This document shows, piece by piece, positions 58,593 to 64,000 of a DNA stretch of 64,000 bases. The DNA is taken from positions 1 to 64,000 of the forward strand of contig CANMTD010000008.1 of assembly GCA_947500775.1 (NCBI GenBank), given 5' to 3'. Each line of letters begins with the position of its first letter. Position 1 is the stretch's first letter. A program made the translations under genes and the position numbers. Below the pieces are notes generated by a model, which searched no databases, was not told the origin of the DNA, and saw nothing but the letters and a program-made list of their open reading frames with translations. Origin of the DNA: an uncultured Paracoccaceae bacterium (GTDB taxonomy: Bacteria > Pseudomonadota > Alphaproteobacteria > Rhodobacterales > Rhodobacteraceae).

Positions 58593-58639
58593 CATTCTGA
58601 CGGCAAAACGCGTCAGACACGCTGTACACCGTCAGAATG
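58593..58639. promoter_or_regulatory. Inverted repeat CATTCTGACGG/CCGTCAGAATG at the repA promoter
   Basis: CATTCTGACGG (58593-58603) is perfectly repeated in inverse orientation at 58629-58639. An inner copy CTGACG...CGTCAG (58597-58616) overlaps it. It lies 40 bases before the repA ATG. It probably serves RepA/RepB autorepression. Confidence 0.65.
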
Positions 58640-58679
58640 ACTAAGAGCCTCAACAGAGGCCGAGAGTGGGCGGCAGGAC

Positions 58680-59879
58680 ATGGATGATCGTAACATTGGA
58701 TACACGCAAGGCATAGGCTCTTCCGATATCGGAGCATTTGCCAACAATCTGGCTGAGTCTTTGGATCGCCAGATGAAGATCGCTTTCGAACCCGAAGAAC
58801 GAAAGTCCCTACGTCGCTTCAGTTCCACCGAAGTCGCCGGCCTCCTGCGCGTAAGCACATCTAACCTGCGCAACCGGCACAAGGACGGCAGCTTCCCGGA
58901 AGTGCATACAGACAACCGCGGACACCGGTTCTACACAGCCCAAGAGATTGATGAGTTGCGCGATGTTCTTGGACGCACTGGAAAGAACGCAGAAAGCTAC
59001 CGCCCAGGTCGACGTGATGGCGATCGTCTCCAGGTGATATCCGTCGTCAACTTCAAAGGCGGCTCATCAAAGACTACTACAACGATTCATCTTGCGCAAA
59101 GGTATGCCTTGCGCGGTTACCGCGTGCTGGTCCTAGACCTCGATCCGCAAGCAAGTTTGACCACGTTTTTCGGCTTTCGGCCCGAGCTTGAGTTCGCCGA
59201 TGGCGGCACAATCTATGATGCTTTGAGATATGAGGACCAAGTTCCTCTCTCGAACGTCATCCAAAAGACCTACTTCCATAAGCTCGACATGGTGCCCGCC
59301 GGTTTGATGCTCTCGGAGTACGAAACCGAGACCGCAAACGCTCTCGCCCGTCGCGTACAGCCCATCTTTGCAGAGCGCCTCGCCTTGGCGCTTGAAGAGG
59401 TTGAGGCAAACTACGACATCGTCCTGATCGACTGCCCGCCTCAGCTTGGGTTTCTAACCCTGACTGCGCTGGCAGCGTCGACGGGGCTTTTGGTTACCGT
59501 GGTACCTGGCATGCTTGACATCGCATCCATGAGCCAATTCCTGAAGCTTGCTTCAGAAACGGTCAAGGCCGTGGAGGAAGCCATCGGTCGGCGTGTCACA
59601 TGGGATTTTGTCAAGTTCCTGATTACCAGATATGAACCGTCGGACGGTCCGCAGACCCAAATGGCAGGCTACCTGAGATCAATTCTGGCAGGTCAGGTCA
59701 TGACAGAGCCAATGCTGAAGTCTACGGCGATCTCCGACGCGGGGATGACCCAGCAGACCGTCTACGAAGTCGATCCAAGCCAATTCATCAGAAAGACAAT
59801 TGATCGCGCCCTGACCAGCGTGAATGGCGTTGGCGATGAGCTAGAGCAGACGATCCAAATGGCATGGGGGCGTCGCTGA
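58680..59879 (+). CDS. repA: Plasmid partition ATPase RepA (ParA-type)
   Basis: A 399-residue ParA with an N-terminal MerR-like winged-helix segment (EVAGLLRVSTSNLRNRHKDG, about residues 57-76). The Walker-A is NFKGGSSKTTTTIHL, the P-loop of deviant ParA type with the signature lysine, followed by LDLDPQASLT and IDCPPQLGFLTL (Walker B). It moves the plasmid with RepB and represses the operon. The next gene overlaps its stop (TGATG). Confidence 0.95.
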   Translation: MDDRNIGYTQGIGSSDIGAFANNLAESLDRQMKIAFEPEERKSLRRFSSTEVAGLLRVSTSNLRNRHKDGSFPEVHTDNRGHRFYTAQEIDELRDVLGRTGKNAESYRPGRRDGDRLQVISVVNFKGGSSKTTTTIHLAQRYALRGYRVLVLDLDPQASLTTFFGFRPELEFADGGTIYDALRYEDQVPLSNVIQKTYFHKLDMVPAGLMLSEYETETANALARRVQPIFAERLALALEEVEANYDIVLIDCPPQLGFLTLTALAASTGLLVTVVPGMLDIASMSQFLKLASETVKAVEEAIGRRVTWDFVKFLITRYEPSDGPQTQMAGYLRSILAGQVMTEPMLKSTAISDAGMTQQTVYEVDPSQFIRKTIDRALTSVNGVGDELEQTIQMAWGRR

Positions 59880-60847
59880 TGGCCCGAAACATCTTCAACC
59901 AGCCTCCAAGGAATGAGACGGAGAGCGGAGCCCCCTCCCCTACCCCGCCAAAAGCGGCAAAGCTGCCGGGATCTGTTGGAGGATTGCGCGACTCTTTGCG
60001 CGAGATCACAGCAAACTCGATTCGCGATATCGAACCCGATCAGATTGACATGGATGGGCTGCGCGATCGGTTGGTGCTGGAAGATTCCAGTATCGATGAG
60101 TTGGCCGAGAGCATTCGCAAGCATGGCCAACAAGTGCCCATCATGGTCCGTCCATCAGCCCAACCGGACAGATACCGCATCATCTACGGCCGCCGCAGGC
60201 TTGCGGCGATCCGTAAGGTCGGTGGAACGGTCAAGGCAATTGTTCGAACCTTGGACGATGACGCATCTCTGATCGCTCAAGGCCAGGAGAACAACCTCAG
60301 GCTTGATCCGTCTTTTATAGAAAAGTCTCTTTTTATCAAAGAGATGCAAGAATCCGGGTACAAACCCGGTGTCATTCAAGATGCTCTAGGTCTGACCCGG
60401 CAAGGCGTATCCAACCACAGGGTCGTCATAGAACAACTGCCAGACGGTCTTGTTCAACTCATCGGGCCAGCACATGGGATCGGACGACGGCAGTGGGGTG
60501 ATCTAGCTGCCTTGTCGGTGAAGGTAGATTTGGTGGACATCGCCAAAGAGGCGCTCGCCGCCCTGCCCGACGACACTCCTAGTTCCGAAAAGTTCCAAGC
60601 GGTCTATTCGGCTTGCTCGAGCAAAGCACGTAGCGACAAGAAGCCGCCCAATCGTGGGCTGACTTCGGTCATCAATGATGAGAACGGCAGTTCATTGGGC
60701 ACGCTGACAATCGATGAGAAGGCGATCGCGCTCAAGGTCACCAAGAAGGACAATCCAGAATTCGGCCAATGGCTCGAAGAGCACGCGGAAGCTACGCTTT
60801 TGCAACTCTTCGTACAGTGGCGGAATGAGAGAGGCTCTGGGTCCTAA
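59879..60847 (+). CDS. repB: Partition protein RepB (ParB-type)
   Basis: A 322-residue centromere-binding protein. An N-terminal segment MARNIFNQPP is followed by the ParB box region VPIMVRPSAQPDRYRIIYGRRRLAAIR, in which GRRR replaces the usual G-x-x-R-x-x-A, then an HTH with ALGLTRQGVSNHRV. The C-terminal dimerisation part is present. I start at 59879, where ATG overlaps the repA stop as TGATG, instead of the ORF start at 59864. Confidence 0.93.
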   Translation: MARNIFNQPPRNETESGAPSPTPPKAAKLPGSVGGLRDSLREITANSIRDIEPDQIDMDGLRDRLVLEDSSIDELAESIRKHGQQVPIMVRPSAQPDRYRIIYGRRRLAAIRKVGGTVKAIVRTLDDDASLIAQGQENNLRLDPSFIEKSLFIKEMQESGYKPGVIQDALGLTRQGVSNHRVVIEQLPDGLVQLIGPAHGIGRRQWGDLAALSVKVDLVDIAKEALAALPDDTPSSEKFQAVYSACSSKARSDKKPPNRGLTSVINDENGSSLGTLTIDEKAIALKVTKKDNPEFGQWLEEHAEATLLQLFVQWRNERGSGS

Positions 60848-61085
60848 CCCAGGCCACACAGAGCAACACGAGCAGAGGAGAAAAGCGAAGACCCGAAAGA
60901 AAAGAGCCCCCCAAAGTTTCCCCTGGAGAGCCCTCATCATCTGATTAGCATCTTTGATGTAGCAACCTCCAGCATACCGGTCAAGAGTCACCGATTCGGT
61001 GGACTGATATTTTTTGCCTTTTTCCGCGAAAATTCGAGGAAAGAGACGGGGAAGTTGTGGGCCGAACGGTCGTCGTGAACAAGCC
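60848..61085. ncRNA. repB-repC intergenic region, probable antisense ctRNA locus
   Basis: A 238-base gap between repB and repC. In repABC plasmids this gap encodes a small countertranscribed RNA that limits repC expression. On the minus strand there is a good promoter, TTGACC (60984-60979), 17-bp spacing, TACATC (60961-60956), which would transcribe toward repB. I found no strong terminator hairpin, so the 3' end is uncertain. Confidence 0.5.
60956..60984 (-). promoter_or_regulatory. Candidate sigma-70 promoter for the antisense RNA
   Basis: On the minus strand: TTGACC, 17 bp, TACATC. The normal 17-bp spacing distinguishes it from the 19-bp MerR-type promoters elsewhere in the window. Confidence 0.5.
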
Positions 61086-62141
61086 ATGGCATTTACAAAA
61101 CTCTCGATCGAAGCCGCAGGTGCTGATGCAACCCGCGGCTCATTTCCCCCATCTGAAACCGACGTCTGGACCATCTTCAGAGCCCTGAGAGATGCACGCA
61201 GCGTGTTTGGTCTACGTCCTGGCCACATACAGACACTTCAAGCAATGCTCAGTTTTCTGAAACCTGGCCATGGCGAAACGGTTTTTGCGTCTAACGATTC
61301 ACTTTGCCAGCGCGTTGGCGGAATCGACGAACGGACACTCCGGAGGCACATCAACCGCTTCGTTGAACTCGGATTCATCAAGCGCAATGACAGCTCGAAC
61401 CGAAAGCGCTACCGCGTTCGCTCATCCGGCGGGGAGTGCATCAGTTATGGATTGTCTCTCACCCCCCTGCTCCAACGTGCGAGCGAGCTTATAGCCATCG
61501 CGCAAGAGATGGAGAATAACCGGCGAGATCGGATATTTGTCCGCAAACAGATCCTTACAAAGCTCGCCCATTTGGAAGAGCACGATCCTAGCAACGCATT
61601 CATCAACCACGCACGGAAAGCTCTACGCAGGAAGCTGAGCCTCCCCGAATACCACGCTCTGCTCGCCAATACAGATGCAGAATGCCAGAGTTTGTCTACC
61701 CCGGATGACCCGCCTGAAACTATGGAATTGCCCGCCAATGACGGACAAACTGTCCGGCATCAATCTAAGTCTGAAGAAGAAAAAAAAGATTTAGATAGCA
61801 ACATAGGCCTTGAGGCCCTGAAACCAGACTTGCTGACCTCAGTCTGCGATCAGGCGACATCGTTCTCCACAGAGAGACTTAGAAACTGGTTGGACATTGA
61901 AAACCATGCTCGAACACTTGCACCCATGATGGGCATTCACCCAGAGACTTTCGAGAAAGCCAAGAATGCTGTAGGAGCTCAGAAAGCGTCATGCGCGATC
62001 TTCATCATGCTACAGCTTGGAAAACGCATCAGGGATTTTGCAGCGTATTTTCACAGTATCACCCTGGGTCAAAGGCAAAACCAATTTGATCCATTAGCTT
62101 TGATCAAGCGACTGTCCGAAAACAATGAGCGAACTGTCTAA
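61086..62141 (+). CDS. repC: Replication initiator RepC
   Basis: A 351-residue initiator of the RepC family, beginning MAFTKLSIEAAGADATRGSF. The N-terminal winged-helix domain has LQAMLSFL, CQRVGGIDERTLRRHINRFVELGFIKRNDS (cited as about residues 74-103). A loosely structured middle (NIGLEALKPD) and a C-terminal helical domain (AQKASCAIFIMLQL) follow. The A-rich segment at 61770-61800 inside the gene is where repABC origins usually lie. The start at 61086 replaces the ORF start at 61014. Its stop TAATG abuts the first GTCCACCGCGGTGGAC palindrome. Confidence 0.94.
   Translation: MAFTKLSIEAAGADATRGSFPPSETDVWTIFRALRDARSVFGLRPGHIQTLQAMLSFLKPGHGETVFASNDSLCQRVGGIDERTLRRHINRFVELGFIKRNDSSNRKRYRVRSSGGECISYGLSLTPLLQRASELIAIAQEMENNRRDRIFVRKQILTKLAHLEEHDPSNAFINHARKALRRKLSLPEYHALLANTDAECQSLSTPDDPPETMELPANDGQTVRHQSKSEEEKKDLDSNIGLEALKPDLLTSVCDQATSFSTERLRNWLDIENHARTLAPMMGIHPETFEKAKNAVGAQKASCAIFIMLQLGKRIRDFAAYFHSITLGQRQNQFDPLALIKRLSENNERTV
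61762..61805. other. A-rich segment in repC, possible origin of replication
   Basis: A run rich in A with AAGAAGAAAAAAAAG and TTTAGATAGCAAC inside an otherwise GC-balanced gene. In repABC plasmids oriV lies within repC in an AT-rich stretch. Position only; no iterons seen. Confidence 0.35.
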
Positions 62142-62142
62142 T

Positions 62143-62158
62143 GTCCACCGCGGTGGAC
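62143..62158. repeat. 16-bp palindrome copy 1, candidate parS
   Basis: GTCCACCGCGGTGGAC is perfectly self-complementary and begins 2 bases after the repC stop. A second identical copy lies 109 bases on (62252-62267). The pair is a strong candidate for the RepB centromere. Confidence 0.7.
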
Positions 62159-62251
62159 TTCGAACGAGAATCGGCGCTTGTGGCAACCAAAACTGTCCAA
62201 ACGCACATAGCGGCGCGTGGTGGTTCTTCAGTTTATCTCAGACCAGCAGAT

Positions 62252-62267
62252 GTCCACCGCGGTGGAC
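62252..62267. repeat. 16-bp palindrome copy 2, candidate parS
   Basis: An identical GTCCACCGCGGTGGAC, here extended to TGTCCACCGCGGTGGACA (18 bp). A half-site CGGTGGAC occurs near 60996 before repC. Confidence 0.7.
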
Positions 62268-62353
62268 AAGTGACACATGAGCAAGCCTTGATGAAAATCT
62301 GGCCGCCCATGGAAGAAATCGGCGGCCAGGCATTACACCCTAAATGCCTAAAG

Positions 62354-63556
62354 TTATTGTGGGAGGTCACCGTCTCCAAAGAGGTTTGGAAAGAGCCGCT
62401 CTCGATAATCCAACGGAAACGCCAACCGAACCGGCGTCTTCGGCGAGGCGGACCTCAGGTATCCGGCGGCGGTCAGTTTACTCAGCGTGTTGCGAGCAGT
62501 ACGCTCGGACGTCTTGAGCACAATCTGCGCATCGCCTCGTTCCAGTGCCCCATGCCGAAGAACCGCCGAGATTAGTTCCGGCGCTCGCTTGTCATCGATG
62601 GTATCTGCAACAAGACGACGATACCGTTGGTCTAGTCCGCCGAGATCGAACAATCTTGCTGAGAAGGTGATCTGGTCGAGCGTCACCTTTAGGAACCATT
62701 CACTAAACGTCTTCAGTGCCGCTTCTGACAGGTTCCCCCGTCCGTCGCGGTCTCCGCGGCGTGGACTGTCGGCCAGATCCATCATCCGTTTGTACTCGCC
62801 CCGATCGGTTAGCCCGCGGGCCAGCCCACGTGATACGGACCAGAGCCCTTGGCCACCAATCCCCGCTGTGAGGGCCATGGCATGAGACATCAGTCTGCTG
62901 ACACGGCCGTTACCATCCGGGAAAGGGTGGATGTAGTTGAGCCGGTGATGCGCAGAGGCGATCGCGATGATCCGTCCGCTCGAAGACCGCGCCGCAATCT
63001 GAAATCGTTTGTCGAAATGGTCCATGAATGCCGCGACGCGCGACGATGAAGGAGGTAGGTGGCGCCCGACCGCAACTTCCCGATCATCATCCTGGCGCAT
63101 GCGTCCCGGAACGATGGGCTCTTGTGTGCCGTCGGGATGTTCGATGACCCGAAACTCATCCGGCATCTCGTCGTAGAAGCTCTTATGGACCCAAGTCAGG
63201 AATTCGACGGATGTGGGGCGGGGCAGGGTGCCCTTGCGATGCATCTCGTCGATGGCCCGTTGAACGATGACGTGCGCCCGGGCCTCAAGGGCGAGGGGAC
63301 GGGTTTCTTCCTCAAGCTCGGCGCCAGCCAGCGCCCTTTCGATGTCGCGGGGGCGCGTGTTGTGTCCTTCGATCAGGTTGGAGTAGTAGCAGTTCATCAC
63401 ACGGACGAGATCGGCAAGTTCGGCTGCGCTGTCAGGATGCAACCCTTGTCCCAGCCCGGTGGCTTCCCTCTGGATGTCGACCGAAAGGTCTGCCAGTTCT
63501 GTCGGAATATGCTCCTCGAAGAAGCAGGGTTCGATCCTGGCGGGTGTTTCCAGCAT
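62354..63556 (-). CDS. Fic-family AMP-transferase with N-terminal inhibitory motif
   Basis: A 400-residue protein with the Fic motif YIHPFPDGNGRVSRLMSH (about residues 200-217), the HxFx(D/E)GNGRxxR consensus for nucleotide transfer. Near the N-terminus (about 60) lies SNLIEGHN, which fits the class II inhibitory motif (S/T)xxxE(G/N), where the glutamate blocks ATP until released. The C-terminus has a winged-helix look (TSERTARNTLSKLTAAGYL). It is therefore a self-controlled Fic, possibly a regulator or toxin-like factor stabilising the plasmid (inference). I start at the ATG at 63556. Confidence 0.88.
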   Translation of the reverse strand: MLETPARIEPCFFEEHIPTELADLSVDIQREATGLGQGLHPDSAAELADLVRVMNCYYSNLIEGHNTRPRDIERALAGAELEEETRPLALEARAHVIVQRAIDEMHRKGTLPRPTSVEFLTWVHKSFYDEMPDEFRVIEHPDGTQEPIVPGRMRQDDDREVAVGRHLPPSSSRVAAFMDHFDKRFQIAARSSSGRIIAIASAHHRLNYIHPFPDGNGRVSRLMSHAMALTAGIGGQGLWSVSRGLARGLTDRGEYKRMMDLADSPRRGDRDGRGNLSEAALKTFSEWFLKVTLDQITFSARLFDLGGLDQRYRRLVADTIDDKRAPELISAVLRHGALERGDAQIVLKTSERTARNTLSKLTAAGYLRSASPKTPVRLAFPLDYRERLFPNLFGDGDLPQ

Positions 63557-63849
63557 TTTGCCGATCTTCCATGTTTGCAAAGTAATTGAAAAATAAACAC
63601 ATTTTGTACTTTTAAGCAAGGTTTTGCCGATATGCGTTGCCGATCTTGGTTGCCGATCTAGAATTGCTGCATGAAATCAATGGCTTCGGCAGATGTGCCG
63701 GGCTTTTCGGTTTTGTTGTGTGCCCAAAGGGGCCGAAAAAAGAGAAAGTGTTCTTCGGGTTTTGTGACTGACGGATGAGGACCTTTGGGGTCCCTCAGAT
63801 GGGTCCGGGCCGGATTCCGGTCTGTCTTTCCTGATGAAGGGCATTCCCA
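63557..63849. other. AT-rich intergenic region, nothing recognised
   Basis: The 293 bases upstream of the Fic gene contain an AT-rich promoter-like segment next to the Fic start and an imperfect hairpin GGACC...GGTCC near 63780. An ORF on the minus strand shows no family motif. Confidence 0.4.
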
Positions 63850-64000
63850 TGCAAACAGGTGTCTTGCGCGTGCTCCGCGCAACCGCTGCCTCGTGGTGGC
63901 GGCATAGAGAGTTGCGCCGAACTGGCCAGACGTTGCTGGCACAGCGGCTCGAACGCCAGACCGTCCTGCGTGATCTCGGCTATCTGAAGCAGGCCGCGTC
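63850..64000 (+). CDS. 3'-truncated hypothetical protein at window edge
   Basis: An open frame from the ATG at 63850 (GAAGGG upstream) to the window end, 50 codons, starting MQTGVLRVLRATAASWW and rich in Arg, Leu and Gln (RHRELRRTGQTLLAQ). No stop in this frame before 64000. The family is not recognised; the amphipathic, basic character would fit a small DNA- or membrane-associated protein. Confidence 0.4.

Larger units (their letters stand above)
58339..58679. other. AT-rich repA upstream region with palindromes
   Basis: A 341-base non-coding stretch, AT-richer than its surroundings (for example TTTAATATATCTATATC near 58470). It holds a 20-bp palindrome at 58513-58532 and a long inverted repeat at 58593-58639, described separately. 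It lies where repABC plasmids carry the repA promoter and often a partition site. Confidence 0.7.

Noticed and set aside
62141-62575. Plus-strand ORF starting on the repC stop (TAATG)
   Set aside because: It runs through both palindromes and 220 bases antisense into the Fic gene, and its product shows no motif. The TAATG overlap is more likely chance.
63658-63942. Minus-strand 94-codon ORF near the window end
   Set aside because: No recognisable motif, no ribosome site, and it overlaps the better-supported plus-strand frame at 63850.
1-64000. CRISPR array, rRNA or tRNA genes
   Set aside because: No regularly spaced direct repeats and no clover-leaf or rRNA-like stretches were seen on reading the window; a dedicated search (tRNAscan, CRISPR finder) was not possible.

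Overview
The window reads as part of a plasmid from a marine Rhodobacteraceae (Roseobacter-type) alphaproteobacterium. The support is a repABC replication and partition cassette at 58.7-62.1 kb, GC-rich codon usage, a DUF1612/RHE_PE00001-type gene and a serine recombinase next to repA, and a Rieske fragment of the Rhodobacter type. No rRNA, tRNA or CRISPR array was seen. Almost everything before 55.6 kb belongs to one large metal-resistance and envelope-maintenance island.

Layout. 0-2 kb: edge of an unrecognised membrane protein and an APC permease. 2-24.5 kb: copper block with two Cu(I) P1B-ATPases, CueR, CopZ, two multicopper oxidases, several c-type cytochromes, Met-rich and EF-hand periplasmic proteins, DsbA/DsbB/ScsB-type thiol enzymes, Lgt and three L,D-transpeptidases. 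24.5-28.7 kb: cytochrome c maturation genes ccmF-G-H-I without ccmABCDE. 28.8-31.2 kb: an OmpR-type two-component system. 31.4-37.2 kb: rhodanese, channel-like protein, TVP38, CDF exporter, sterol-desaturase-like enzyme, DUF411 and a Crp-type regulator. 37.3-39.8 kb: a decayed ISL3-type insertion sequence joins a truncated petA to a truncated L,D-transpeptidase. 39.9-55.6 kb: a second block of Zn/Cd/Pb type, with a CadR/PbrR-like MerR regulator, CDF transporters, ZIP, a Zn/Cd/Pb P1B-ATPase, LspA, Lnt, two SCO proteins, a Dsb pair, PCu(A)C, an M23 endopeptidase and two more L,D-transpeptidases. 55.6-64 kb: plasmid backbone (MerR remnant, DUF1612, serine recombinase, repA-repB-repC, palindromes, Fic protein).

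Control can be read from the DNA. Eleven promoters share the MerR-family layout (a -35 box, a 19-bp spacer holding a dyad, a -10 box) and fall in two classes. A CueR-type class (TTGACC with a TTCCAG...CTGGAA-like dyad) precedes copper genes. A CadR/PbrR/ZntR-type class (TTGAAC or TTGAAG with CTCTAG...CTAGAG) precedes the second block. A third repeated element, TGTAnC-N4-TGTAnC, lies before the two-component genes and near three copper transcription units, and may be the response-regulator box.

The most unusual theme is cell-envelope remodelling tied to metal stress. There are six L,D-transpeptidase loci (one is a pseudogene), an M23 endopeptidase, all three lipoprotein-maturation enzymes (Lgt, LspA, Lnt), duplicated Dsb machinery and partial Ccm machinery on one replicon. 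Two L,D-transpeptidase types occur once in the copper block and once behind a CadR/PbrR-type promoter, as if each metal sensor commands its own copy.
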